Source: Micromonospora craniellae (GTDB lineage: Bacteria > Actinomycetota > Actinomycetes > Mycobacteriales > Micromonosporaceae). Taken from it: a DNA stretch of 64,000 nt. The stretch spans positions 3,038,001-3,102,000 of the forward strand of contig NZ_CP061725.1 of NCBI RefSeq assembly GCF_014764405.1, written 5' to 3'. Within the stretch, counting starts at the first letter, position 1. Each line of letters opens with the position of its first letter. Below the pieces are notes generated by a model. It was not told the origin of the DNA. It saw only the letters and a program-made list of their open reading frames with translations, and did no database searches. Shown here piece by piece: positions 32,395 to 42,000 of the stretch. The position numbers and the translations under genes are program-made.

Positions 32395-34473
32395 TCAGGC
32401 GACGGCGAAGAAGAACCTCTCGCCGTTGCCGAGGCCGAGGTCGGCCCTGTTCCAGTTGATGTTCCTGTTCGAGATCAACTGCTTGTTGCCGGCCTTGCCG
32501 GCGGAGACCGCCTGATGATCCTGGGCGCCCAGGAAGATCGTGCCGTCCGGGTTGTACTCCAGGAAGTCGAACGTCTGCCAGGTACCCGTCGACTTGCTGT
32601 TGGCGATCAGCGGCTTGGTGCCCTTGCTCGCCGCGATCACGTACCGGGTGTTGGCCAGGGCCTTGAGATAGAAGAAGCCGTTACTCCGGTTGACCATCTG
32701 GAACTTGGCCGACTTGGTGACCGACTTGCTGGTGGCGATCAGCGGCTTGCTGCCGGCCACAACGTACCTGTTGCTCGCCTTCGACTTGATGCTGACCACC
32801 GGTGCCGGCGCGTCGAAGGTGAACTTCTCCGAGGTGCCGACGGTGGTCTTGCTCGCCTTCAGCGACGACTTGCCGGACTTCGGCGCGGTGACGTACTTGC
32901 CGTTGGCCCTGGCCTTGAGGCTGACCGAGCCGTCGGTGTGGTTCACGATCGTGAACTTGGCCGCCGTGACGATCGTCTTGTGGCTGGCGATCAGCGGCTT
33001 GGTGCCCTTGCTCGGCGCGACCACGTACCGGCCGGTGCTCTTGGAACGCAGCGCGACCAGCCCGCTGCCGGCGTTGACGACGTCGTACCGCTGCGCGGTG
33101 CCCAGGCTCGACCCGTTGTTGACCAGTGCCTTCCTGGTGCTGGCCGCGGTGACGAACTTGCCGTTGGAACGGGCCTTCAGGCCGTACGACTTCCGGGTCG
33201 GGGTGACCGAGCCGACGGTGAGCAGCCGGTCCATCGAGCCCTTCGGGTCGTAGACAGCGCCGGCGATGCCGGTGGTGACGATCCGGTCGCGGACCTGGTT
33301 CGGCTTCCACGTCGGGTTGGCGTGCAGCAGCAGAGCCGCGGCACCCGCCACGTGCGGGGCGGCCATCGAGGTGCCGTTCATCCCGACGCTGCCGGTGTTG
33401 TTGTCGTGCCGGGCCGAGACGATGCTGACGCCGGGGGCGAACACGTCGAGGCACTTGCCGTAGTTCGAGAACCACGCGCGCATGTCGATCCGGTCGGTGG
33501 CACCCACGGTGATGGCGTCCGGCACCCGGGCCGGCGACACCTTGCAGGCGTCCTGCGACTCGTTGCCGGCCGCGATCGCGTAGGTGACGCCCGAGTTGAC
33601 GGACTTCTGCACGGCCGCGTCGATCGCCGCTGACACGCCGCCACCGAGGCTCATGTTGGCCACGGCCGGCTTCTGCGCGTTCTCGGTGACCCAGTTGATG
33701 CCGGCGATGACACTGTCGGTGGTGCCGGAACCGTTGCAGTCGAGCACCCGTACGCCGACGAGCTTGACCTGCTTGGCCACGCCGTACCTGGTGCCGCCGA
33801 CAGTGCCGGCCACGTGCGTGCCGTGGCCGTCGCAGTCACCGTTCGCGGCGGGCACCACCGGCTCGGTGGGCTCCGGATCCGGCCCGGGGTCGGCGGGCGG
33901 CGGGGCGAAGGCGTCGAACCCGATGCTGGCCCGGCCGCCGAAGTCCTGGTGCTTGGTGTTGATGCCGGTGTCCAGGATGTACGCGGTGACCTTGCTGCCG
34001 GTGTTCGGGTACTTGAAGCTCTTGTTCAGCTTCGCGGACGCCTGGTCGAGCCGGTCGAGTCCCCAGGACGGCGGGGTGCTCTGGGTGCCGCTGGCCGACA
34101 GCCGGCGGACCGGCTCCACGTAGGCCACGGCCGGGTGACCCGCCACCTTGTCGGCCTGCTGCTTGCTCATCGAGGCCGAGTAACCGCTCAGGGCCTTGTC
34201 GAACACCTGCCGGACGCTGCCTCCGTTGGCCCGGGCGAGCGCGGCGGCGGTGGCCCGGACCGAGGTGTAGGTGGCCCGCTGGTCCTTGAGCACGACGATG
34301 TAGCGGCCCGGCACGATGTCGGTGCCCTCGGTGCCCCGCACCTCGGCCCGCACGGGCTCGGGGGGAGGGGCCGCCAGCGCGGCCTGGCCGGTGGCGACGG
34401 TGATGATGGAGGAGGCGGTCGCGAGGGCGAGCCCGGCCGCCGCCGAGCGGCGCAGTACGCCACGGCGTTTCAC
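32395..34473 (-). CDS. Secreted subtilisin-like serine protease with beta-trefoil-like tail
   Basis: This 692-residue S8 protease has a signal peptide (residues 1 to about 34, KRRGVLRRSAAAGLALATAS, ending AALAA), an I9 propeptide inhibitor (about 55-125) and a proteinase K-like core with Asp168 (ILDTGINTKHQDF), His217 (GHGTHVAG) and Ser369 (GTSMAAPHVAG). A Pro/Asp-rich insert (190-210) sits before the His motif. Residues about 428-692 are repeats of roughly 45 residues with YxLKARxNGKFVTA and YVVAxSKxxKPLIA patterns, resembling a fascin-like beta-trefoil that may bind polysaccharide. The start is GTG at 34473, with GGGGAGA upstream. Likely an extracellular degradative enzyme. Confidence 0.9.
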   Translation of the reverse strand: MKRRGVLRRSAAAGLALATASSIITVATGQAALAAPPPEPVRAEVRGTEGTDIVPGRYIVVLKDQRATYTSVRATAAALARANGGSVRQVFDKALSGYSASMSKQQADKVAGHPAVAYVEPVRRLSASGTQSTPPSWGLDRLDQASAKLNKSFKYPNTGSKVTAYILDTGINTKHQDFGGRASIGFDAFAPPPADPGPDPEPTEPVVPAANGDCDGHGTHVAGTVGGTRYGVAKQVKLVGVRVLDCNGSGTTDSVIAGINWVTENAQKPAVANMSLGGGVSAAIDAAVQKSVNSGVTYAIAAGNESQDACKVSPARVPDAITVGATDRIDMRAWFSNYGKCLDVFAPGVSIVSARHDNNTGSVGMNGTSMAAPHVAGAAALLLHANPTWKPNQVRDRIVTTGIAGAVYDPKGSMDRLLTVGSVTPTRKSYGLKARSNGKFVTAASTRKALVNNGSSLGTAQRYDVVNAGSGLVALRSKSTGRYVVAPSKGTKPLIASHKTIVTAAKFTIVNHTDGSVSLKARANGKYVTAPKSGKSSLKASKTTVGTSEKFTFDAPAPVVSIKSKASNRYVVAGSKPLIATSKSVTKSAKFQMVNRSNGFFYLKALANTRYVIAASKGTKPLIANSKSTGTWQTFDFLEYNPDGTIFLGAQDHQAVSAGKAGNKQLISNRNINWNRADLGLGNGERFFFAVA

Positions 34474-34722
34474 TAAATGATCTCCCCGTAGTGTCGACCG
34501 TGCCGATCGGCAGGTCGGACGGACAGCGGAACGTCTCGCTTCGGCAGAGGAAACAGCGAGCGAAGAGACGTGCCAACATCATGTCCGACCGACGCAACGA
34601 CCTGTCTCCACCTTTCGGTCGAAACGTCGGCGTTTCGTCGTAGCGTCCGTCCCGACGGGACGTGCCACGATGGACGTCAGGTCACGCGGCGTGCTGTCCC
34701 GGCTGTGGCGGGACGAGGGCGG

Positions 34723-36183
34723 TCAGCCGACGATGCCCTCCGCACGGGCCCAGCGCAGCAGCTCGGCCTCGGCGGTGTCGCGGTCCAGCGGCCCCTTTTC
34801 CAGACGCAGGTCCTTGAGGTGCTTCCACGCGCGCCCGACGATCGGCCCCGGTGGCACGCCGAGCAGCTCCATGATCGCGTTGCCGTCGAGATCGGGCCGG
34901 ACCCGGGCCAGGTCCTCCTCGGCCTCGATCCGGGCGATCCGTTCCTCCAACGCGTCGTAGTCGGCGGCGAGCTGCGCGGCCTTGCGCCGGTTGCGGGTGG
35001 TGCAGTCGGACCGGGTCAGCTTGTGCAGCCGGGACAACAGGTCACCGGCGTCGGTCACGTACCGCCGTACCGCCGAGTCCGTCCACTCGCCCCGGCCGTA
35101 GCCGTAGAAGCGCAGGTGCAGCGCGACCAACGCGGTGACCTTGGCGGTGACGTCCTTCGGGTAGCGCAGCGCCTTCATCCGTGCCTTGGTCATCCGGGCG
35201 CCGACCACCTCGTGGTGGTGGAAGCTGACCCGCCCGTCCGAGCCGACCGACTTGGTGGCCGGCTTGCCGACGTCGTGCATCAGCGCGGCCATCCGCAGAA
35301 TGAAGTCCGGCCCGTCCTGCTCGTACGAGATCGCGTTGCGTACCACCGTGAGGGTGTGCTCGTAGACGTCCTTGTGCTGTGCGTGCTCGTCGATCTCCAG
35401 CTTGAGCCCGGTCAGCTCCGGCAGGAAGCGCTCGGCCAGCCCGGTGTCGACCAGCAGCCGCAGCCCGGTGATCGGGTCGGCGCCGGTGAGCAGCTTGGTG
35501 AACTCGTCGCGGATCCGCTCGGCGGTGATCCGGTCCAGGTCGGCCGCCATCCGGCTCATCGCCGCGTACGCGTCCGGGTGGACCGCGAACCGGAGCTGCG
35601 CGGCGAACCGGGCGGCCCGCAGCATCCGCAGCGGGTCGTCGCCGAACGACTCGGCGGGCGTGCCAGGAGTACGCACCACTTTCGCGGCCAGGTCGGCCAG
35701 CCCGCCGTACGGGTCGGTGAACCGGTGCTCAGGCAGGCTCACCGCCATCGCGTTGACGGTGAAGTCCCGCCGTCGCAGGTCCTCGGCCAGGCTGGTGCCG
35801 TACTCGACGACCGGGTTGCGGCTGACCTGGTCGTACGACTCGGCGCGGAAGGTGGTGATCTCCAGCCGCAGGCCGTCGCGCTGGCAGCCGATCGTGCCGA
35901 ACTCCCGGCCGGTCTCCCAGATCGCCTCGGCCCAGCCACGGACGACGGCGAGCGTCTGGTCCGGGTGGGCGTCGGTGCAGAAATCGAGGTCCTCACCGAG
36001 TCGGCCGAGCAGGGCGTCGCGTACCGAACCGCCCACGAGGTGCAGTTCGTGGCCGGCGGCGGCGAACCGGCGACCCAACTCGTCGGCGACCGGGGAGACC
36101 CGGAGGAGTTCGGCGACGGCGTTGCGCTGCGCGGCGGTGAGTTCGCGGCGGTCGGTGGTGTGGGATGCGGCGGCTTCGGACAT
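34723..36183 (-). CDS. cca: CCA tRNA nucleotidyltransferase
   Basis: This enzyme adds or repairs the 3' CCA end of tRNAs. The 486-residue protein is a class II nucleotidyltransferase: LVGGSVRDALLGRLGEDLDFCTDA (metal-binding DxD and basic motif), RRRDFTVNAMA, the DPLRMLRAARFAAQL RNA-binding region, then an HD domain (ALMHDVGKPATK) typical of actinobacterial CCA enzymes. ATG at 36183 has TAGGCT nine bases upstream, so the mRNA leader is very short. It is divergent from murJ, as in other actinobacteria. Confidence 0.92.
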   Translation of the reverse strand: MSEAAASHTTDRRELTAAQRNAVAELLRVSPVADELGRRFAAAGHELHLVGGSVRDALLGRLGEDLDFCTDAHPDQTLAVVRGWAEAIWETGREFGTIGCQRDGLRLEITTFRAESYDQVSRNPVVEYGTSLAEDLRRRDFTVNAMAVSLPEHRFTDPYGGLADLAAKVVRTPGTPAESFGDDPLRMLRAARFAAQLRFAVHPDAYAAMSRMAADLDRITAERIRDEFTKLLTGADPITGLRLLVDTGLAERFLPELTGLKLEIDEHAQHKDVYEHTLTVVRNAISYEQDGPDFILRMAALMHDVGKPATKSVGSDGRVSFHHHEVVGARMTKARMKALRYPKDVTAKVTALVALHLRFYGYGRGEWTDSAVRRYVTDAGDLLSRLHKLTRSDCTTRNRRKAAQLAADYDALEERIARIEAEEDLARVRPDLDGNAIMELLGVPPGPIVGRAWKHLKDLRLEKGPLDRDTAEAELLRWARAEGIVG

Positions 36184-36308
36184 GGGACCAGCAGCCTATC
36201 GGTCCCGATCGGCATCTCCTCCGCCGGGCGCGGGTAACGGGCCGGGGTTGACTAAGGTCTGTGGCGTGCGGGCCGGTACGGCTCCGGCGTACCCCTGGGA
36301 GGCACAGC

Positions 36309-38054
36309 ATGAGCGGCGGGCTCTACCGCAGCGCGAACGCCGCGCAGGGCGGCGCGCCCGGCGGGCGGCCGGGCGACGGCGCCACGTTCATCTCCGCCGA
36401 CCCGCTGAACCAGCCGGCCGCCGAGTCGGTCGCGCCACCTCAGGAACAGGTCGCCGAGACCAGCGCCGCGACCGACAGCGCGGTCATGGCGATCGGCAGC
36501 CTGGTCAGCCGGGGTACGGGTTTCATCCGGAATCTCATGATCGGTGCGGCCCTCGGCAACCTGGTCGGCAACGCGTTCACGACCGCCATCTTCCTGCCCC
36601 AGCAGGTGTACGAGTTCCTCCTCGGCGGCATCTTGACCAGCGTGCTGATCCCGGTGCTGGTCCGCCGGCGCAAAGCCGACCCAGACCAGGGACAGGCGTA
36701 CACCCAGCGACTGTTGACCTTGGCAGTGATCACGCTCGCCGTAGCCGCGCTGATCGCGGCGGTCGCCGCACCGTTGATCACGAGCATCTACGCCAGCGGC
36801 AAGGACGCCGACTACACGGGCCTCGTCACCAAGCTCTCGTACCTGATGCTGCCGATGCTGTTCTTCACCGGCATCAGCGCGCTGATCGCGGCCGTGCTGA
36901 ACACTCGGGGCCACTTCGCCGCACCGATGTGGGCGCCCATCCTGAACAATCTGGTCGCCATCTCCACCTTCGGCCTCTACATCCTCTTCTTCGGTGCCCA
37001 GGCCCGGCAGCCCGGGGAGGTGGGGCTGAACCAGATCTTTCTGATCGGCGGGGGAACCCTGCTCGGCGTGGCGGTGCAGGCCGCTGGCCTGCTTCCGGCG
37101 CTACGCAAGGTCGGCTTCCGGTGGAAGTTGAGGTTCGACTTCCGGTCACTCGGGCTGGGCGAGTTGGGCAAGCTCGGCGGCTGGATGTTCTGCTATGTGG
37201 CGGTCAACCAGCTCGGCCTCTTCGTGGTGGTCAACCTGCTCAACCGGGCCGCTGGCGAGGACAACGCCGGTCTGCTGATCTACAACAACGTGTTCCTGTT
37301 GCTGATGATGGCGCACGGCATCATCGCCGTCTCGATCATCACGGCGCTGATGCCGCGGATGAGCGCCGCCGCAGCCGACGCCCGGTTCGGCGATTTCACC
37401 AAGGATCTGAGCCGGGGCACCCGGATGGTCACGGCCGTTCTCGCGCCGATCGGAGTCTGCTACGCCGTGCTGGCCGCACCGATTTCGGTGCTGGTGTTCC
37501 GGTACGGTGCTTTCACCGAAGACAACGCGTCGGCCACGTCGACCGTGCTGCTGGTAGCCGCGATCGGACTGGTCCCGTTCGCGATCAGCCAGCTGTTCAC
37601 GTTCGCCTTCTACGCGCTGCCGGACACCCGCACCCCGGCACTGATCAACATCCCGGTGGTAACCCTCCGCGTCATCGTGCAGATTCTGCTCTTCCTCGCC
37701 TTCTCGGCGAGCTTCGCGGGTGCCGGGATGATGATCGGCAACACCGTCTCCTACCTGGCCGCCGCCATCATCTCCGCCTGGCTGCTGCGGCCCCGGGTGG
37801 GTCGCATCGGGCTGGGCGCCATCCTGCGGACCCTCGGCCGGGTGGCGGTCGCCGCGGTGGGAGCGGCGGCGGTCGGCCTGCTGGTGGTCGCCCTGCTGCC
37901 CGGGGACGACACGCCGACCCGGCCGGAGGCGATCGTGCAGCTCGTGGTGGGTGGCGCGGTGATCGGCGGTACGTACCTCGGGCTGGCCACGGTCCTGCGG
38001 ATCTCCGAGATCACCGAGGTGGTCGGCATGGTCCGCCGCCGCCTCGGGCGCTGA
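36309..38054 (+). CDS. murJ: Lipid II flippase MurJ
   Basis: MurJ moves lipid II across the membrane for peptidoglycan synthesis. The 581-residue protein begins with about 55 residues of disordered cytosolic sequence. The MviN signature follows (MAIGSLVSRGTGFIRNLMIGAALGNLVGNAFTTAIFLPQQVYEFLLGGIL) with roughly 14 membrane helices. In M. tuberculosis the orthologue (Rv3910) is fused to a pseudokinase and extracellular domain; here those are the next gene. ATG at 36309; a -10-like TAAGGT lies about 50 bases upstream. Confidence 0.94.
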   Translation: MSGGLYRSANAAQGGAPGGRPGDGATFISADPLNQPAAESVAPPQEQVAETSAATDSAVMAIGSLVSRGTGFIRNLMIGAALGNLVGNAFTTAIFLPQQVYEFLLGGILTSVLIPVLVRRRKADPDQGQAYTQRLLTLAVITLAVAALIAAVAAPLITSIYASGKDADYTGLVTKLSYLMLPMLFFTGISALIAAVLNTRGHFAAPMWAPILNNLVAISTFGLYILFFGAQARQPGEVGLNQIFLIGGGTLLGVAVQAAGLLPALRKVGFRWKLRFDFRSLGLGELGKLGGWMFCYVAVNQLGLFVVVNLLNRAAGEDNAGLLIYNNVFLLLMMAHGIIAVSIITALMPRMSAAAADARFGDFTKDLSRGTRMVTAVLAPIGVCYAVLAAPISVLVFRYGAFTEDNASATSTVLLVAAIGLVPFAISQLFTFAFYALPDTRTPALINIPVVTLRVIVQILLFLAFSASFAGAGMMIGNTVSYLAAAIISAWLLRPRVGRIGLGAILRTLGRVAVAAVGAAAVGLLVVALLPGDDTPTRPEAIVQLVVGGAVIGGTYLGLATVLRISEITEVVGMVRRRLGR

Positions 38055-38115
38055 TCATCGACGATCATGCCGGTGCACTCAGCGTGATCGGGGATCACCG
38101 GGCTGGGGATGCACC

Positions 38116-38167
38116 TGTGGATAACTCCGCGAGTCGCCGCTCACCTACCGGATCGGCCTGTGGATAA
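38116..38167. promoter_or_regulatory. Two exact DnaA boxes upstream of the pseudokinase gene
   Basis: TGTGGATAA occurs at 38116-38124 and again at 38159-38167 in the same orientation, 43 bases apart. They lie in the 431-base gap (38055-38485) between murJ and the pseudokinase gene, which holds no other gene that I can support. Confidence 0.65.
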
Positions 38168-38485
38168 CCAACTGGAAGGCCGAGCATGGTAAGCCGTTCG
38201 ACGGGAACCCCGCTGCTGTCGCACCCGCTACCGCCCCTGCGACAGCCGATTCCGGACGACCTCTAGATTGGCTAGTACACGTGCCAGCAACATGGCTGAC
38301 AGCGGTCGCAACGGGACGAGTCCGCCTGACTGCGAACTCCCCGGTCGGCGACGGCGGGAAGTTGACATGTCGGGGAGCGGGCCAACCCAGGTAAGGTCGC
38401 TCTCGACGGGTACGGCAGGAACCGGCGCGCGTGACGTCGCGGGACCGGTCCGTCCGGGCCACACGAAGGCGGAGCGGGAAGTCAG

Positions 38486-40084
38486 ATGCCCAGCAGCGCG
38501 GGTCCATCGATCGGCACGATCACCGAGGGAGGACGGGTGACCCAGGTCGGCGAGGGTCAGGACGCGGACGAGACCACTCCGCCGGTCATGACCTTCGGTG
38601 CTCCGACGGCCGGTGAGATCCTCGCCGAGCGGTACGAACTGGTCGAGCACATCAACAACGACAGCGCCGGCCGGTTGGTCTGGCGTGGGGTCGACGTCGT
38701 GCTCCGCCGCCCCGTCGCGGTCGTCATGCGCTACCCGGGCGGCACGTCCGCCACCGAGATGCTCCAGGCCGCAGTCGCCGCGAGCCGGGTCATCCACCCC
38801 AACCTGACCGGTGTCTACGACGCCATCGACGAGGCTGATCGGGCCTACGTGGTGCGCGAGTGGGTCGACGGGCGATCGCTGCGGGAACTTGTCGCGGACG
38901 GGCCGCTGGACGGTGCCCGGGCCACCGCCGTCGGCAGCGCGGTCGCCAGCGCGCTGGCCGCCGTGCACGCCACCGGCATGGTGCACGGCAACGTGCACCC
39001 GGGCACGGTGATGATCAGCGACGACGGCCGTGTGGTGCTGGCGGACGCGCGGACCGACGGCGACGACAGCCAGGAGAGCGACGTCCGCGCGGTCGGTGGT
39101 CTCCTCTACTACGCGCTGACCGGCTACTGGCCGCACACCGAGGCACCGCTGCGGGGCGCCACCGCCGGGCACGGTCGGGCGGCCATCCCCGACGCGGTAC
39201 GCGACGCCAACGGCGTGGTGGCGGCTCCCCGTCAGGTACGGGCCGGGGTTCCGGCCTACCTCGACGACCTCACCACGGACCTGCTCGACGGCGGGATCGC
39301 CCCGCCCTCGTCGGACGTGCTGGCCGCCGAACTGGCCCGGCTGGACGTACCCGCCGAGGACGACTACCTCGACAACAGCGGCCCGCTGCGCTTCGCCGCC
39401 GAGTCCGGTGACGAGCCCTCGCCGCTGGCCGCCGCAGGTGGTCGGAAGGTCGCCCTGGGCATCGCCGGTGTACTGGTGGTGGCCCTGGTGGGGCTACTCG
39501 TCGGGATCAGCGCTCTCGGCGGCGACGACGAGAGCCCACGGACCGACCCGGTCGCCGCGCCCACGTCCAGTGCCCCGGTCAGCGAGGAACCGCCACCGCC
39601 CGCCCGGGATCTCCAGATCAGCGCCGCCCGGATCATCGACCCGGACAGCGGCAACCGCTCCGAGGTCCGCGACGCCGAGAAGGTCTTCGACGGGGACCGG
39701 GACGAGGGCTGGTCGACCGAGACGTACAACCGGAGCAATTTCGGCAATCTCAAGGAGGGCATGGGGGTCTGGATCGACCTCGGCACCGAGCGGACGGTCA
39801 AGTCGGTGCAGGTCCACCTCTCCAGCACCGGCGCCTCCGCACAGCTGCTCACCGGCACCATCGACGCACCCTCGTCCAGTGCCGGTGACCGCCAGGTCGT
39901 GGACGCGTACAAACCCGGCGTGATCGGGCAGCCCTTCGAGGAGCACGACGGCACCACGATGACCTTCAACGGCTTCGACGCCGACCAGAAGTACCGGTAC
40001 CTCATGTTCTGGATCACCGAACTGCCCTCGAACAACGGTGGCTTCAAGCTCGGCGTCCAGGAGATCACGGTCCAGGGGTCATGA
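38486..40084 (+). CDS. Membrane pseudokinase with extracellular CBM/discoidin-like domain
   Basis: This 532-residue protein has a disordered N-terminus, then a Ser/Thr kinase-like fold (about 45-310) with the catalytic residues lost: the VAIK lysine is Val80, the HRD motif reads HGN at 167-169 and the DFG motif reads DAR at 187-189. It should bind but not phosphorylate. A membrane helix (about 330-352) and an extracellular domain (about 385-532, with VWIDLGTERTVKSVQVHL typical of F5/8-type discoidin folds) follow. This matches the C-terminal half of M. tuberculosis Rv3910, fused there to MurJ. It probably regulates MurJ or cell-wall synthesis. GTG at 38537 is an alternative start. Confidence 0.85.
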   Translation: MPSSAGPSIGTITEGGRVTQVGEGQDADETTPPVMTFGAPTAGEILAERYELVEHINNDSAGRLVWRGVDVVLRRPVAVVMRYPGGTSATEMLQAAVAASRVIHPNLTGVYDAIDEADRAYVVREWVDGRSLRELVADGPLDGARATAVGSAVASALAAVHATGMVHGNVHPGTVMISDDGRVVLADARTDGDDSQESDVRAVGGLLYYALTGYWPHTEAPLRGATAGHGRAAIPDAVRDANGVVAAPRQVRAGVPAYLDDLTTDLLDGGIAPPSSDVLAAELARLDVPAEDDYLDNSGPLRFAAESGDEPSPLAAAGGRKVALGIAGVLVVALVGLLVGISALGGDDESPRTDPVAAPTSSAPVSEEPPPPARDLQISAARIIDPDSGNRSEVRDAEKVFDGDRDEGWSTETYNRSNFGNLKEGMGVWIDLGTERTVKSVQVHLSSTGASAQLLTGTIDAPSSSAGDRQVVDAYKPGVIGQPFEEHDGTTMTFNGFDADQKYRYLMFWITELPSNNGGFKLGVQEITVQGS

Positions 40085-40124
40085 TCTGGTCTCCACCGGA
40101 GCGGCACACCCAGCGGACCTGGTG

Positions 40125-40841
40125 ATGGAGGTACGCGGCCGGGACGCGGCCGGCGTACCCGTGGACGGGGCCGCCAGCGACATCGACCTGCTCCGCGCGC
40201 ACGCCGACGGTGACCGGGACGCGTTCGCCACGCTGTTCCTGCGGCACCGGGACCGGCTCTGGGCGGTCGCCCTGCGTACCCTCAACGACCGCGAGGAGGC
40301 CGCCGACGCACTCCAGGACGCGATGTTGTCGGCCCACCGTGCCGCCGCCCGGTTCCGGGGCGACGCCGCGGTCACCACCTGGTTGCACCGGATCGTGGTG
40401 AACGCCTGCCTCGACCGCATCCGCCGTCGACAGGCTCATCCCACCGTGCCGCTGCCCGACGGTACGCACGACACGGACGCCGGTGGCGGCACCGGTGGCA
40501 CCGAGCCGACCGCCCCGGTACGCGACCACGACACCGCAATGGTCGTCCGGGACGCCCTGGCCGCCCTGCCGACCGAGCAGCGGGCGGCCCTCGTCCTGGT
40601 GGACGTGCAGGGCTACCCGGTCGCCGAGGTCGCGCGGATCCTCGGTGTCGCCGAAGGGACCGTCAAGAGCCGGTGCGCCCGAGGTCGCGCCCGGTTGGCA
40701 CTCATGCTCGGGCACCTGCGTACCGGCAGCGAACCTGCCGGCGAGGTGCCGCGGATCACCCGGGGGAACCCCCGAGCCCCGCAGGGCGTCCGATCGAGGT
40801 CGGGACGTCATCACCCGGATGCCAACCAGGAGGATGCGTGA
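40125..40841 (+). CDS. sigM: ECF sigma factor, SigM-like
   Basis: This 238-residue sigma factor has sigma-70 region 2 (AFATLFLRHRDRLWAVALRTLNDREEAADALQDAML) and region 4 (LPTEQRAALVLVDVQGYPVAEVARILGVAEGTVKSRCARGRARL) with a short acidic linker. Its place after the murJ/pseudokinase pair and before trxB matches sigM of M. tuberculosis and the equivalent Streptomyces locus. It overlaps its anti-sigma gene as GTGA. Start codons at 40122 and 40125 are adjacent. Confidence 0.88.
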   Translation: MEVRGRDAAGVPVDGAASDIDLLRAHADGDRDAFATLFLRHRDRLWAVALRTLNDREEAADALQDAMLSAHRAAARFRGDAAVTTWLHRIVVNACLDRIRRRQAHPTVPLPDGTHDTDAGGGTGGTEPTAPVRDHDTAMVVRDALAALPTEQRAALVLVDVQGYPVAEVARILGVAEGTVKSRCARGRARLALMLGHLRTGSEPAGEVPRITRGNPRAPQGVRSRSGRHHPDANQEDA

Positions 40842-41914
40842 GTACCGGGGAGTTCAGCGGGGTCGACCTCGACCTGCTCGCCGATTACCTCGGCGGCGCG
40901 CTGGACGGCACCCCGGAACAGGCCGAGGTCGCCCGCCTCGTCGACCAGGACCCGGACTGGGCACGGGCACACGCCCGACTTGCCCCGGCGGTGGACGAGG
41001 TCCGGGACGAGTTGGTCGACTGGGGCGCGCCACCGGTCGAGATGCCGCCTGCGGTCAGCGATCGGATCCTCGCCGCGCTGCGCGACGCCGACCTCCCGAT
41101 GGCCGTGCCCTCGGTCGGCGTACCCGAGGAGGACGTCGGCTCGTCGGGCGACACCGACGACGCGGCGACCACGGATACCGACGACCACTCCACGACGATG
41201 CCCTCGCCGGTGCCGGCCCAGCCGCTCGGCGGTACCCGGCGGCCCGGCGGCAGCACACGGCCGGAGCGCGGCGTCCCGAGCCACCCGGGTCGGCGTCGGC
41301 GCCGTTGGGCCCGCCTGGCCGGACCGGTCGCGCTGGCCGCCGCAGCGGTGGTCGGCCTCGGCGCCCTGCAGCTGTCCCGTCCGCAGCAGGGGGATGACTC
41401 GACGGCCGGCACGGCCCTGAGCGATCGGGGAACCAGCCCGGCCATGCCGCACGCGTACCCGGAGGGATCCGCCGAACAGGCACCGCAGGCGAATTCGCCG
41501 GACCGTGCCGCCGCCTCGGCACCCGCCCCGTTCCGGATCGCCAGTCCACCGTTGCGCACGGGGTCCGACTACACGCCGGAGAGCCTCACCGGGCCGACGG
41601 TGATGAAGGACCCCGGGAGCGGCGCGGAGCCCACGCACAGCACGGAGAGCGACAACCGGCCCGCCGTGCCCGGCGAACTCGGCCGGCTGGGCGACCAGGC
41701 GGCGTTGAGCGCCTGCCTGGCCGAGATCGGTGTCGAGCACGGTGATCAGCCGCTGGTCTTCGACGTCGTCGACTACGCCCGCTTCGGCGGGCTCCCGGCT
41801 CTGGTGGTGCGTTTCACCGACGCCTCCGGCGACCAGTGGGCCTGGGTCAGCGGGCCCGAGTGCGGAATCCCCGGATCCGGCTCGGACACCCGCTTCCGAT
41901 CGCAGGTAGGGTGA
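40838..41914 (+). CDS. Membrane anti-sigma factor of the SigM-like sigma
   Basis: This 358-residue protein has an acidic N-terminus (VDLDLLADYLGGALDGTPEQAEVARLV), a disordered linker, one membrane helix (about RLAGPVALAAAAVVGLGALQL) and an extracytoplasmic domain ending with a two-Cys segment (CLAEIG...GPECGIPG). It lacks the HxxxCxxC zinc motif of many anti-sigma factors. Position and the four-base GTGA overlap with sigM indicate that it restrains that sigma. AGGAGG lies just before GTG at 40838. It corresponds to Rv3912. Confidence 0.78.
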   Translation: MSTGEFSGVDLDLLADYLGGALDGTPEQAEVARLVDQDPDWARAHARLAPAVDEVRDELVDWGAPPVEMPPAVSDRILAALRDADLPMAVPSVGVPEEDVGSSGDTDDAATTDTDDHSTTMPSPVPAQPLGGTRRPGGSTRPERGVPSHPGRRRRRWARLAGPVALAAAAVVGLGALQLSRPQQGDDSTAGTALSDRGTSPAMPHAYPEGSAEQAPQANSPDRAAASAPAPFRIASPPLRTGSDYTPESLTGPTVMKDPGSGAEPTHSTESDNRPAVPGELGRLGDQAALSACLAEIGVEHGDQPLVFDVVDYARFGGLPALVVRFTDASGDQWAWVSGPECGIPGSGSDTRFRSQVG

Positions 41915-41973
41915 ATCGCGGCCACCGGACGTTTGGCCGACCAAGTGACGTGACCCACCGGATGACCGGCTCG

Positions 41974-42000
41974 GGAATCTCCGCTTCGTACGATGACGTT
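41974..42000 (+). promoter_or_regulatory. Candidate SigR-type promoter upstream of trxB
   Basis: GGAAT (41974-41978) and GTT (41998-42000) are 19 bases apart, close to the GGAAT-N18/19-GTT consensus of the Streptomyces thiol-stress sigma SigR. It lies 90 bases before trxB, a known SigR-type target. Control by the neighbouring SigM-like sigma is also possible. Confidence 0.45.

Noticed and set aside
38055..38485. A possible tRNA or small RNA after murJ
   Set aside because: No cloverleaf or conserved TTC-type loop could be found by eye; the region is better explained as a promoter with DnaA boxes.
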